From positions 1 through 64,000 of the forward strand of contig CAAFPW010000085.1 in NCBI GenBank assembly GCA_900764925.1: a stretch of DNA of 64,000 nt, in the 5' to 3' direction. The DNA is from Fusobacteriaceae bacterium. Lineage in GTDB: Bacteria > Fusobacteriota > Fusobacteriia > Fusobacteriales > Fusobacteriaceae. A program made the position numbers and the translations under genes. This document shows positions 9,181 to 17,984 of the stretch, in pieces. How positions within the stretch are numbered: the first letter of the stretch is position 1; the number at the start of each line of letters is the position of its first letter. The notes under the pieces were generated by a model. The model did no database searches, had not been told where the DNA came from, and saw only the letters and a program-made list of their open reading frames with translations.

Positions 9181-10035
9181 TTAGTAACATTGAAGAATTA
9201 ACCATACATTATCAAAATTTTTATTTTTTAAATCCTCTTTTCTAATATTAAAATATATCTTTCCACAATCTCCAAAATACAATCCATAATCTTCAAATTC
9301 AAACTCACTCATTTGCATAAGCAGTATCCATTTCTTAGCATTTTCTATTATCTCATCTTTCAAATCTCCATATTTTATAGGTGCAGAGCCATAATCAAGA
9401 TTTTTTCTAGCAACTCCCTCACACTCTTCAAAATACTCTCCTTGAATAAGTTCAGGATGTCCTAAAAGTTTTGTAGTATCAGTTTTATATCCTAATTCCT
9501 CTAAATCTTTTTCAATCTCTTTCTCTTTTCTTCTTAGCTCTTCATCACTATCTTCATCATCATAGTAATCAAAAAAATCAATAGGATAATCATTCATACT
9601 TTCAAAATCTATTTTAGCTTCAGGAATTATACAATCTTTTTCCATATCCTCTGGCAAATTAGTAGATACTAAATCTTCTATATTTCCATCATAATAGAAA
9701 ACTCTTGCACTTCCTCTATCATTAGGAGAAAATCCCCAAGTCATAGTCATCAATTCATAGAAAAAATATAGTATTCCCTTTTCTGGTAAAAGACTCTCTT
9801 TATCATATTTATGTACCTCTTCACAATTAATTTGCATTAAGAATGAAAGTGGTCTATTTACAACTCTTTTTTTATAATCTTCTCCATTGTAGTAATACCA
9901 TTGAAAATCTTTTGGTAAATCAGGTTTTCCTCCAATTTTTGAACTACCTTTAGGTATTTTTTCACTATTTTCTTCGTTATAATTTATTACTATTGCATTT
10001 CTTTTCAAAGGCTCTAACTCTTTTTTATCTAGCAC
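9181..10035 (-). CDS. DUF1963/YwqG-family protein (copy A)
   Basis: The start is a GTG at 10035 with AGAGGTGG five bases before it. An in-frame ATG at 10068 would overlap the previous gene and lacks a suitable site. About 284 residues. DUF1963 landmarks are GSSKIGGKPDLPKDFQWY (about 30-47), SFLMQINCEEV, GILYFFYEL, a late LLGHPELIQG block and the C-terminal ALL-type MQMSEFEFEDYGLYFGDCG segment. YwqG proteins are recurrent in immunity clusters but lack a defined biochemical role. A paralogue with the same ending GDCG-x-x-x-F-x-IR lies at 20138-21028. Confidence 0.8.
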   Translation of the reverse strand: MLDKKELEPLKRNAIVINYNEENSEKIPKGSSKIGGKPDLPKDFQWYYYNGEDYKKRVVNRPLSFLMQINCEEVHKYDKESLLPEKGILYFFYELMTMTWGFSPNDRGSARVFYYDGNIEDLVSTNLPEDMEKDCIIPEAKIDFESMNDYPIDFFDYYDDEDSDEELRRKEKEIEKDLEELGYKTDTTKLLGHPELIQGEYFEECEGVARKNLDYGSAPIKYGDLKDEIIENAKKWILLMQMSEFEFEDYGLYFGDCGKIYFNIRKEDLKNKNFDNVWLILQCY

Positions 10036-10046
10036 ATTAACCACCT

Positions 10047-10811
10047 CTAATCCCACCAAAAATACCAAACACTAGAATCTACCAAACTACCAGCTAGTAA
10101 TCCAATAGTATCATAACTTTGGTCTACATCAGGGCAATATCCATACATCTCTATTGCTACTTCCATAGCTTCATCTTCTGTTTTTATAACTTTCTCCACT
10201 CTATACTCCACTACATCATGTGTCATACTAATCGGTACAGCTCCATATTTTTCAAACCAATACCTTGATATTGCCATATGTTCTGAAGTAGTAGGACACT
10301 CATTCCAATTTCCCATTGGTAACCAAGCAAAGACTTCCCAAGGATTTTTAACAGGAACTTTCACTATAAATAGTTCAACAGGTTTTTCTGTTCTATAATC
10401 TAAAAATCCTATTGGCGAGTTAAGTCTATCCTCTCCACTATCTTCAAACTCTCCTATTATTTCCTCTTCCCAAGCTATTTCGTCATCTTCAGCTTCATCT
10501 TTTCTTCTAGCTATTAAATCTCTCAATATATTTTCTCCACCTTCTGAATAGATAGAGGAGATATATTTTTCTCTGTATTTTCTTACATCTTCTATATTAA
10601 ACTCTTCATCATCTGATATATTAAAAGAAAAACATTCTAAAAGAGTTTCATCTACTGTTACAATAACAGGGAAATATCCTTTCTCTTTTCCCTCTTCTAC
10701 ATATTTTTCAAACTTTTCCATTATCTCTTCATAGGTATTTTTAGGAAAATATTCATACTCACAGTCAAAAAATTCTACAAATTCCTTTGCTAATTCACTC
10801 ATTTCTACCAT
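10047..10811 (-). CDS. DUF4253-family protein
   Basis: A 254-residue acidic protein. The C-terminal half shows the DUF4253 pattern: NPWEVFAWLPMGNWNECPTT (about 158-177), then a YWFEKYGAVPISMTHDVVEY block and finally the AMEVAIEMYGYCPDVDQSYD helix and an LAGSLVDSSVWYFWWD ending. The family is common in Streptomyces and in immunity clusters, with unknown mechanism. The first ATG is kept because an AAGGA box lies 10 bases upstream. It ends 11 bases before the GTG of copy A of YwqG. Confidence 0.8.
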   Translation of the reverse strand: MVEMSELAKEFVEFFDCEYEYFPKNTYEEIMEKFEKYVEEGKEKGYFPVIVTVDETLLECFSFNISDDEEFNIEDVRKYREKYISSIYSEGGENILRDLIARRKDEAEDDEIAWEEEIIGEFEDSGEDRLNSPIGFLDYRTEKPVELFIVKVPVKNPWEVFAWLPMGNWNECPTTSEHMAISRYWFEKYGAVPISMTHDVVEYRVEKVIKTEDEAMEVAIEMYGYCPDVDQSYDTIGLLAGSLVDSSVWYFWWD

Positions 10812-10826
10812 AATATCACTTTCCTT

Positions 10827-11375
10827 TTAACAATTATACTCTTCTGCCATATCATTTGAAAAAGTATTTTCTTCTACATTTCCTAAAAATTCAAGTTCTC
10901 CCCACTCATTAGAAATTTTTGGAATAATTCCACTATATTTACAAGATGGTATTCCGAAGAAACAATTATATTTTTTATCAAATTTATCCTTTCCTAAGAA
11001 TTTTTTTACAGGCTCAATTAATTCCTTCCAATCTTTAAATAAAACTTCTAATTCATCTGTTGGCTCTTCACTATTTCCACATACTTGAAAATCTTCATCA
11101 AAAGTTACTCCAAAATCATACTCAAATCTATTAAATGCTTCTTCAAACATCTCTTCAAATTTTTCTTTCCATTCCTTTTCGATAGAAAAGATTTTTTCTA
11201 GTTCTTTATTAAAATCTTCTTCTAAAAAGTTATATTCAGGATTATATTCGTCCTCTTCTCCCTCAAAGATACAGTAAAATGATTGAATATATTTATAGAA
11301 ATCTTCTACATCTTTAAAGTTTCCTGCCCAAAAAGCTAAATAACCAGCCTTTCTTTCACATACTTTTTTTGACAT
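10827..11375 (-). CDS. Imm22-like immunity protein
   Basis: A 182-residue, very acidic protein. Its opening AGYLAFWAGNFKDVEDFYKYI (split near residues 11-31) resembles the Imm22 signature, in which a tryptophan/glycine strand is followed by a short helix. A later FDEDFQVCGNSEEP segment and a conserved Cys/Phe region CKYSGIIPKISNEWGELEFLG complete the picture. Imm22 proteins are predicted cytoplasmic antidotes to polymorphic-toxin domains. It is preceded by a GGAGG site and lies 15 bases from both neighbours. The family is my best match, not certain. Confidence 0.6.
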   Translation of the reverse strand: MSKKVCERKAGYLAFWAGNFKDVEDFYKYIQSFYCIFEGEEDEYNPEYNFLEEDFNKELEKIFSIEKEWKEKFEEMFEEAFNRFEYDFGVTFDEDFQVCGNSEEPTDELEVLFKDWKELIEPVKKFLGKDKFDKKYNCFFGIPSCKYSGIIPKISNEWGELEFLGNVEENTFSNDMAEEYNC

Positions 11376-11389
11376 ATGAATCCCTCCTG

Positions 11390-11737
11390 TTAATCTAATT
11401 CAGCCCTACTAAATAAATCTAAAATCTCCTCTCTATTTTCACAACTCTCTTTAAATTTGTAAATAAATTCAATTAAAGAATCTTTATCTTTTGAATATGC
11501 AACAAACATACTTCCTTCTGGGTCAAAATCTACCTTCTCTTGTAACTCTGGACATTTTTCATCTAAAAATACCTGTGCTAAACTAGCCCAATCATATCCA
11601 TTTCCTTCAAATCCCTCTTCTGCACGAGTATCAAATACTTCCTGTAAATATTCTCCTACTGATAAACAAACCGAACATGAAGTGTCATGTTCTACCCAAA
11701 AGAATGGTTTTATTTTTTCTTCAAATTCTTTATTCAT
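11390..11737 (-). CDS. Imm51-family immunity protein
   Basis: A 115-residue protein carrying the Imm51 core EEGFEGNGYDWASLAQVFLD (about 38-57) and the following DFDPEGSMFVAYSKDKDSL block (about 70-88), which is the usual order in this family. It is small, soluble and acidic. Imm51 is a predicted antidote family of polymorphic toxins. It lies 2 bases after the stop of the 686-residue DUF4241 gene and should be translationally coupled to it. No cognate toxin gene is nearby. Confidence 0.8.
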   Translation of the reverse strand: MNKEFEEKIKPFFWVEHDTSCSVCLSVGEYLQEVFDTRAEEGFEGNGYDWASLAQVFLDEKCPELQEKVDFDPEGSMFVAYSKDKDSLIEFIYKFKESCENREEILDLFSRAELD

Positions 11738-11739
11738 AA

Positions 11740-13800
11740 TTATTCCTCATCTTCCTCTTCTTCAGAATACTCTCTTTCAATATCTATAAAATGAATATAA
11801 AAACCACAAAGTTCCCCATTTTTATCATATCCAAAGTAACTTGGATAAACTCCATCTCCCCAACCTGATGCAAATATAGGAATATTTAACTCTGTATTAG
11901 GAATTATCCAATTAGCCCAATCTCCATACTCTCTTTGATATTTAGGATATTTTTTAGCACTTTCTGCTAGTAGATTTTCAAATATATCATCATATGGATT
12001 ATCAACTTCTTCCTCTTCCTCAAGTTTTTTCCAATATTTTATATATTCCTCTTGAGCTTTTTTATCCACAACACAGCCCATACCTGCATCTACACCAAAT
12101 CCATAGAACTCATCTTCTTTAGCATCATCCATATCTTCCTCTACACCTGTTACAGCTAATTCATAAACTATTGGCTTATTTTTACTAAATTCCACTTTTA
12201 CACAAGCATATCTATCTCCATACTCTTTACTTGGGACTACTGCTATTTTTACAGGATATTTCCCAGCAGGAACTCTTTGAATAAATGTTTTTGCATCTTC
12301 TAAATCCATCAATGGATCACAAGCTAAAATCTCTCCAGTAGGTAAGTTTACCTCTCCAATATCTAGAGTATCTACTTCCATCTCTCCAATTTTCTTTTCA
12401 GTAAAGTAACTATCTAAATCTATTTTACATCTAAATTTCTCTCTATTTCTCTCATACATCTCTTGCCAGTTTTTACTCATACTATCATCCTCCTCTGAGT
12501 AAGCTAGAAAATTTATTCCTATACCAATTTTATCTCCCAATTCTCTTAACTCTTCTAAATTTTTCTTAGTTGTAGGAAAAATTGAATAACTATCAGAATT
12601 TGTATTTATATTTCCAATAAAAATTCCTTTTTTACTAAAGATTTTATTAAACTCTCTACTCCAAGTTTCTATATCATCCTCTTCATTAAGTTTCAATTCA
12701 CTAAAATTATCATCTATCCCTATATTTTTCATCACATCATAAATCATTTTAAAATCTTCTAGTTCACATTTCCAATCTAAATAACAAAGATATCCATTTT
12801 CATTTAATAGTAAAACCATAGCTATGACTTTTAATTCAATCTTTTTTTTATCTGAAAGATAATTTATCTCATCACTACTATATCCAAAATTTATATTTTT
12901 TCTTAAATAATTATAAAAATCCTCTAAAATTAACTCTAACTCTTTTACAATCTTTCTATTATTAAAAGAGATAATCTCTACTATTTTTAATAAAACCTCA
13001 TCAACATAGGAAGTCTTATCTTTTTTAACTTTTGGTTTTATAAGCCAACACTTTTCAAATTTATCATTCTTTAACTGGAAAATATAGATTTTATCACCAT
13101 TATAATCATATTCAGCATAAGTAGGAAATTTTAATTTTTTATCTTTTATTCCAAATGAATTTTTAATCAACTCATCTTTTGAGATTTTTTTATCTAATAA
13201 AATAGAATTTATCTGCTCTCTTTCAAAAGTTAAAAAATAAAATTTACTATCTGATAAATTATCAATAATTTGCAATAAAATAAAAGTATCAATATCATCT
13301 GTAACTTTTTCCCAAGTGTATAAATCATCATTAGTTGTCATATAGACAGGTGGATTTTCTAAAGATAAATCCTCCTTTTTTATTCCTGCATTCCATATCC
13401 CTTGATTTTCACTCCAAAATATCAGAAAATTATCTGTTTCTTTTAAAATCTTTTCTATCTCCTCTTCAGGATAATCATCATCTTCTAATTGCTCTTTCAA
13501 CCAATTATGAGAAAACTCAATATCTTCTAAATTTAAAATTTCACTAAAACAACTATTTATATCAAAATCTCCACATTCATGATAATATCTTTTTAAAACT
13601 CTGGGTAAGTCAGTTTTTAATCTAATCTCAGTTTTGTATATCTGTTCCCAACTTATTTTATAACTCCCCTTATTTGCAAAAACTTTTTCTACAATTGGAT
13701 TATTAAAAAAAGTATCTGTATTCGTCATATTTACTCTATTATTTTCTTTTCTATATAACAATTTGACTATATGTTCTGCTGATAAATTATATCTCTCCAT
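11740..13800 (-). CDS. SUKH-like plus DUF4241 multidomain protein
   Basis: A 686-residue acidic protein, much longer than single-domain immunity proteins. Residues about 40-185 look like a SMI1/KNR4 (SUKH) domain (LKTDLPRVLKRYYHECGDFD, FWSENQGIWNAGIKKEDL, then a late TWEKVTDDIDTFI). A central region of about 270 residues is unassigned. Residues about 480-680 form a DUF4241 domain: LDIGEVNLPTGEILACDPL, RVPAGKYPVKIAVV, FGVDAGMGCVVD and the ending WANWIIPNTELNIPIFASGW. It appears to fuse two immunity-type modules. It is flanked tightly by the Imm51 gene and by a hypothetical gene. Confidence 0.75.
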   Translation of the reverse strand: MERYNLSAEHIVKLLYRKENNRVNMTNTDTFFNNPIVEKVFANKGSYKISWEQIYKTEIRLKTDLPRVLKRYYHECGDFDINSCFSEILNLEDIEFSHNWLKEQLEDDDYPEEEIEKILKETDNFLIFWSENQGIWNAGIKKEDLSLENPPVYMTTNDDLYTWEKVTDDIDTFILLQIIDNLSDSKFYFLTFEREQINSILLDKKISKDELIKNSFGIKDKKLKFPTYAEYDYNGDKIYIFQLKNDKFEKCWLIKPKVKKDKTSYVDEVLLKIVEIISFNNRKIVKELELILEDFYNYLRKNINFGYSSDEINYLSDKKKIELKVIAMVLLLNENGYLCYLDWKCELEDFKMIYDVMKNIGIDDNFSELKLNEEDDIETWSREFNKIFSKKGIFIGNINTNSDSYSIFPTTKKNLEELRELGDKIGIGINFLAYSEEDDSMSKNWQEMYERNREKFRCKIDLDSYFTEKKIGEMEVDTLDIGEVNLPTGEILACDPLMDLEDAKTFIQRVPAGKYPVKIAVVPSKEYGDRYACVKVEFSKNKPIVYELAVTGVEEDMDDAKEDEFYGFGVDAGMGCVVDKKAQEEYIKYWKKLEEEEEVDNPYDDIFENLLAESAKKYPKYQREYGDWANWIIPNTELNIPIFASGWGDGVYPSYFGYDKNGELCGFYIHFIDIEREYSEEEEDEE

Positions 13801-13815
13801 AATTCCCCCTACTAT

Positions 13816-14514
13816 TTAAGAGTGTTGTTCTTTTAAATAAATGATATCATCTTTCTCATCATATAAAAGACCTACTATCTCTCCCCACATTGTGAACTCT
13901 ACAACATCCACTCCCATTACACACATATCTTCAGTAGGTACTGGTGTCAATTCTAATTCATATTCAATATTAATAAAGAAATCTCCCAAACAATTTATCA
14001 ATTCTTCTTTATCTATAAATAAATCTTCTTCAGGAGTTATTCCATAGTTTTCTGTAAGAGCTTTTACAGAAACTATTTTTTTATTAAGCTCATAATAGTA
14101 TTTTGCCATATTATAACAATAAAAACTTTCAATATAATATTCTAAATCTTGTTCCTCTTCAAAAGTTATTTTCTCTATTTTAGATGAAATATTTTTTACA
14201 TAGTTAGCTATTTTTATCTTTTTATCAAGATAACATTTCTTATTTTCTTCAAAATCTTTCTCTAAAAACTCATAGACTTTCTCAATATCATTTTTTCCAA
14301 AGCAATCTAAATCTCCTAAAAATTCATATTTCCCATCTTTTAACTTAAAACCAAAACAATCATTCTCTGCAAACTTATAATTTTTTATACAAAATATCCC
14401 ATCAACTGTTAAATAATGATAATCTCCTATTGTACAAATAGGTTTAAAGTAATATTTTAATTTTTCATCTATAAAAACATCTTTATAATCAGGAAAAAAT
14501 TTTACATTCTCCAT
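13816..14514 (-). CDS. Hypothetical acidic protein
   Basis: A 232-residue soluble protein of no recognised family. The first 95 residues have a SUKH-like feel (YHYLTVDGIFCIKNYKF, FGFKLKDGKYEFLGDLDCFG). The end is a compact strand cluster, MCVMGVDVVEFTMWGEIVGL (about 199-218), followed by YDEKDDIIYLKEQHS. It is 15 bases upstream of the DUF4241 gene. Behind it (towards 14856) lies a decayed gene, so this may mark a site where island members are lost or replaced. Confidence 0.6.
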   Translation of the reverse strand: MENVKFFPDYKDVFIDEKLKYYFKPICTIGDYHYLTVDGIFCIKNYKFAENDCFGFKLKDGKYEFLGDLDCFGKNDIEKVYEFLEKDFEENKKCYLDKKIKIANYVKNISSKIEKITFEEEQDLEYYIESFYCYNMAKYYYELNKKIVSVKALTENYGITPEEDLFIDKEELINCLGDFFINIEYELELTPVPTEDMCVMGVDVVEFTMWGEIVGLLYDEKDDIIYLKEQHS

Positions 14515-14570
14515 ATTTTTACCTCACTTTATTCAGAAAAATCTGTTAATAATTCTTCTCTAATATCCAA

Positions 14571-14856
14571 CTATATTTTTTTAGTTTTTAACTTTTTAAT
14601 AGCTCTATCTAATCCTGTTATATCAAACTCTATATAGCAAGACAATAGATTTCTATCTTTATCTATGAGAAATATATATATTTACAATTCCAACTCTTTC
14701 AAATTCAATAGGGTGTTCAGTTACTATTTTAACTTTTGTTCTTTGAATTGTTTTATCCTCATCAATTTTTTAATAAAGGTTCTGTTTTGTTGCATAGGTA
14801 AAATCATATCATATTTTCTATCTAGTCCCCATTTAGTAAAAGAAGGAGTAAGGCAT
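14571..14856 (-). pseudogene. Frameshifted gene remnant
   Basis: This 318-base space between two intact genes (14515-14832) holds decayed coding sequence rather than nothing. Reading the minus strand, three fragments follow in order in different frames: one with TKWGLDRKYDMILPMQQNRT, one with KIDEDKTIQRTKVKIVTEHP then IEFERVGIVNIYI, and one with DRNLLSCYIEFDITGLDRAI, ending at a TAG at 14571-14573. The first shift falls at a run of six A bases near 14766 and the second in an AT repeat near 14670, both slippage-prone. No start or ribosome site is left. Sequencing error at the two tracts is the alternative. Confidence 0.6.
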
Positions 14857-15537
14857 TTGATTTAATATATTTATTTTAAAAGCTTTATTTTCTAAATCAA
14901 AATAGATAGTTATACTTTTTTCATAGTTATCTATATTTTTCACAATCATATATTCTGTTGAAATTTTAAATTCAGGATGATTTCTATAATTTGTTGGTAC
15001 ATGTGTCCATCCATCACTCAAAGGATAATCTCTAATTAAAATATCTGGTGTTAAACTCTTTAACTCTTTATTATTTAACTTAATACTTGTATGTGTTTTA
15101 TCATAAAAAACAACAATAGAATTAACTATTCCCTCTTCAATTTTCTGATGTGGCTCATCATCTTCAGAAATATTTTGATTTGTTATTGTTACTTCTAAAA
15201 ATACTCCCTCTTTTTCTAAAAGTCGAATGATTGTTCCACCTTTAAGAATACTCACTCCATCTTTTGACAGTGACCAATCTGTACGCATATTATAGTAATC
15301 TTCTCCAACTAATGGACTTAAAAAATATGGTTTTTTATCACTTATCTTCCAACCATCATTAATAAGTTCTTTTAAAGTACTTGGTATAGAAAAATCTTTA
15401 CCATCAATATTAAGTCCAAAGTTAGCATTATTCTTGCTTGAATCTCCTTCTAAATTAGTTGAAATATTAGAGTTTCCTGATACTGTTATAGAAATAGTTA
15501 ATAAAAAACAGATTGTTCCCATTAAAATTCTTTTCAT
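14833..15537 (-). CDS. Exported protein of unknown function
   Basis: A 234-residue protein with a clear N-terminal signal peptide (residues 1-21, MKRILMGTICFLLTISITVSG) and no further membrane segment, so it is probably periplasmic or released. The mature part is polar. It holds the block FSIPSTLKELINDGWKISDK (about 49-68) and a repeat of this idea at LIRDYPLSDGWTHVPTNYRN (about 166-185). No family is recognised. The GGAGG site lies before the start at 15537. It could protect against a toxin acting in the envelope, which is an inference from the island only. Confidence 0.65.
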   Translation of the reverse strand: MKRILMGTICFLLTISITVSGNSNISTNLEGDSSKNNANFGLNIDGKDFSIPSTLKELINDGWKISDKKPYFLSPLVGEDYYNMRTDWSLSKDGVSILKGGTIIRLLEKEGVFLEVTITNQNISEDDEPHQKIEEGIVNSIVVFYDKTHTSIKLNNKELKSLTPDILIRDYPLSDGWTHVPTNYRNHPEFKISTEYMIVKNIDNYEKSITIYFDLENKAFKINILNQMPYSFFY

Positions 15538-15609
15538 TGATACTCCTCCTAAATTATCCTAAAAATAATCTTTTCCAAATATGGATATATCAAATTTTTT
15601 ACTCTTTTC

Positions 15610-16539
15610 TTAATCAGAAACCTCTTTTATAGTTATTTCCTCATTATTCTCACCAATAGGCTCACTTATAATTATTCTTTCATCTTGTTCATCATAGATA
15701 GTTCCATCTCTATTAAATCTTTGCTCTTCTATAATATATCCATCTTTTATTTTAGCTTTTAATTGAGGGGTTCCATCTTCATAATAAACTTCGTGAACTC
15801 CTTCTTGAATATTATTTTTAAACTCCTGCCTTGTCCATAAATTTCCATTCTCATAATAATCTTCTTTTAATCCATTGAGTTCTCCAGCTTTATAATTTAC
15901 TATTGATTGTAAATTACCTTTCTCTAAATAAAATTTCCACTCTCCATCTGGTAAATTTTCCTTATAATTTCCTGTAAGTCTTATATTTCCATTTTCATAG
16001 TACTCTTTGTACTCTCCACTCAATTCTCCATTTGCATAGTAAGTTTCCGCTTGTAATTTTTCATTTGGATAATATATTCTATACTCTCCATCTAAAATAC
16101 CATTTTTATAATTTACTGATATCCTAATTTTCCCTGTATCATTATAGAATTGTTCTGTAATTCCATCTCTCTCTCCATCTTTAAAGATGGCATTATCTAT
16201 TAAAACTCCATCTTCAGTATATAATTGAAAAAGTCCATTTTGTTTTCCCTCTTTCCAATGACCTATCTCTTTTATCTGATTTTTATAATATATTACATTT
16301 AATCCGTCTAACTCCCCATCTTTATAAGAGTAGATATTCAAATATAAATCACTTTCACTTTTAACTCTTCCACTAAATAATTTTCCACTCTCATCATACA
16401 GTTTAGAGTTAATATTTTGAAGTCTGAACTCATCTTCTGCTGGTAAATATCTATAAAAGGAGTATCTATTTTGATAAATATAAGTTCCTACTGCTATCCC
16501 AACTAAAACTATAGTACCTAAAATTATTTTTCCTTTCAT
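15610..16539 (-). CDS. Membrane-anchored YwqK-type MORN-like repeat protein
   Basis: A 309-residue protein with an N-terminal hydrophobic anchor (about 4-22). About ten MORN-like repeats follow, recognisable by GELDGLNVIYYKNQIKEIGH, then GKQNGLFQLYTEDG, GERDGITEQFYNDTG, GILDGEYRIYYPNE, GELSGEYKEYYENG and so on to residue 270. The tail is acidic. It is the longer relative of the gene at 1739-2233 and belongs to the family annotated as YwqK antitoxins. It should face the outside of the cytoplasmic membrane. Neighbours are an exported protein and a DUF3592-like membrane protein, so this stretch of the island is envelope-directed. Confidence 0.8.
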   Translation of the reverse strand: MKGKIILGTIVLVGIAVGTYIYQNRYSFYRYLPAEDEFRLQNINSKLYDESGKLFSGRVKSESDLYLNIYSYKDGELDGLNVIYYKNQIKEIGHWKEGKQNGLFQLYTEDGVLIDNAIFKDGERDGITEQFYNDTGKIRISVNYKNGILDGEYRIYYPNEKLQAETYYANGELSGEYKEYYENGNIRLTGNYKENLPDGEWKFYLEKGNLQSIVNYKAGELNGLKEDYYENGNLWTRQEFKNNIQEGVHEVYYEDGTPQLKAKIKDGYIIEEQRFNRDGTIYDEQDERIIISEPIGENNEEITIKEVSD

Positions 16540-16566
16540 ATTTTACCCCCTCATTTACATTCTCAA

Positions 16567-17040
16567 TCATAATATCATCTTAGTAATTTTTAAGGTAAAA
16601 GATACTATTAAAAACACTACTCCTACTCCTATCAAAATATACTCTCTTCCCTTATTTGTTCCATCTTCAGCTAGCCAAAATTCTTTAGGATTATTTCTAT
16701 TTACTAATAGTTTATACTCTTTTCCAATCTCATATTCTATGTAATTAACATTTTTTAATTTTTTCATAAACTTTTTAGTTATTTTTGGTGCTTCATTAAT
16801 ATTCATATTTTTCAATTTTTCTATTTTTTCTTTACTATTATAAACTCCCCTATATTCCTCTTCATAAGTTATCCCATTTACTACATATCTAAATACGGGA
16901 AAATATTTTCTTACTGTTGTAGAATACCTATAATCTATAAGTATTCCATTTATATAAAAACTTTCTTCAGCAGTTTTATTATATTGAAAAAGATTAAAAC
17001 ATCCAATAACAATTAAGATTACTCCTATTATGTTAGTCAT
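16567..17040 (-). CDS. DUF3592-like membrane protein
   Basis: A 157-residue protein with one hydrophobic segment at each end (about 1-19 and 132-152) and a beta-rich loop between them. The loop contains the ATTVRKYFPVFRYVVNGITY-like strand pair typical of DUF3592 proteins (here RYSTTVRKYFPVFRYVVNG) and the late EIGKEYKLLVNRNNPKEFWL block, the usual family ending before the last helix. Function unknown. It follows the DUF5713 gene by 18 bases. Confidence 0.65.
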   Translation of the reverse strand: MTNIIGVILIVIGCFNLFQYNKTAEESFYINGILIDYRYSTTVRKYFPVFRYVVNGITYEEEYRGVYNSKEKIEKLKNMNINEAPKITKKFMKKLKNVNYIEYEIGKEYKLLVNRNNPKEFWLAEDGTNKGREYILIGVGVVFLIVSFTLKITKMIL

Positions 17041-17058
17041 AATTTCATCCTCATTGTT

Positions 17059-17388
17059 CTACCAATCTCTTTCTCTTATAGCTTCTTCTATATCTATATC
17101 AATTCCAAAATATTCAAGTATTTTCTCTACTGTTACTCCTATACTATCTCTTGCTACTGTTTCTATCTCACTATCATTTTCATCAAACTCTTCTTGTAAG
17201 TCATTAATTTTTTCTGTCATCTCATCAAGTTTTTCTTGAACTTCCTCTAAATCTTCATACTCTTCCTTTTCTAAAAATTCAACTACTTCAACTATACAAT
17301 CTTTTATCTTATCTACTAAAAATTTTGGATAGTAATCATCATTATACATATCTTTTAAATAAATAAAATCTTCATTTAATTTTTTCAT
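17059..17388 (-). CDS. DUF5713-family protein
   Basis: A 109-residue helical, acidic protein matching DUF5713 along its whole length: MYNDDYYPKFLVDKIKD near the start (about 14-30), a central amphipathic helix pair and the ending FDENDSEIETVARDSIG then AIRERDW. The family is frequent in immunity clusters and otherwise uncharacterised. The start overlaps the end of the SUKH-3 copy B gene by 4 bases (ATGA type), so the two are translationally coupled. Confidence 0.8.
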   Translation of the reverse strand: MKKLNEDFIYLKDMYNDDYYPKFLVDKIKDCIVEVVEFLEKEEYEDLEEVQEKLDEMTEKINDLQEEFDENDSEIETVARDSIGVTVEKILEYFGIDIDIEEAIRERDW

Positions 17389-17948
17389 TCTACCACCTCA
17401 TACTCTCCTATAAATTGATTTTTCCCTCCATGTTCAAAGGTTAAGTAAACCTCATCACTAGGAAATTTTATCATATCCTCTAAAAACTCCAAGCAGGAAT
17501 TATACTCCCTCATCATATCATTACAAGGAAATGTATAGTAAAACTTCCCTCTTTCATCTATCCAAAGAGTCCCTTCTACATGCCAAGCTGTATAAGCTAA
17601 GGGGAGAGCTGTATCCTCTACATCATTAGGTAACAGTTCTCTCTCATCTTCTAAGTCAAAGGTATCATCATAACAGTCATCTAAATAATATCCTGTATCA
17701 AATTCAAAATCATATCCACCTACATGCTCATGTCCTAAGCTATCAATCCATTTGAAGTACCAAGCTCCCTTTATTCCATAAAATTCCTTGAAAAATCTAT
17801 CAGCATACTCATTATATTTTAAATTATTTCTCTCATAGTAGTATGAAAAACCTTGAGTATCTACCTCTCTATTTTCATACCAACCACTCAATTTTAAAAC
17901 TTGAAGAGCAAGAGATTTTTTACTATTTAACTTGTATATCTTAGCCAT
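17385..17948 (-). CDS. SUKH-3-family immunity-like protein (copy B)
   Basis: A 187-residue paralogue of the protein at 4604-5158. It shares the N-terminal YKLNSKKSLALQVL helix, the SGWYENREVD block, FFKEFYGIKGAWYFKWI and the GTLWIDERGKFYYT strand pair. The middle has diverged and is more acidic, as expected if each copy recognises a different toxin. It overlaps the DUF5713 gene by 4 bases and follows the DUF4274 gene by 36 bases. Confidence 0.75.
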   Translation of the reverse strand: MAKIYKLNSKKSLALQVLKLSGWYENREVDTQGFSYYYERNNLKYNEYADRFFKEFYGIKGAWYFKWIDSLGHEHVGGYDFEFDTGYYLDDCYDDTFDLEDERELLPNDVEDTALPLAYTAWHVEGTLWIDERGKFYYTFPCNDMMREYNSCLEFLEDMIKFPSDEVYLTFEHGGKNQFIGEYEVVE

Positions 17949-17984
17949 CTTATACCTCTCAATAACTTTATTTTTATTTAGCTG

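Noticed and set aside
13335..13547. Plus-strand open frame inside the SUKH/DUF4241 gene
   Set aside because: It lies wholly opposite a strongly coding acidic gene, has no ribosome site and its protein is low-complexity; the same holds for the other plus-strand frames in 8585-24279.
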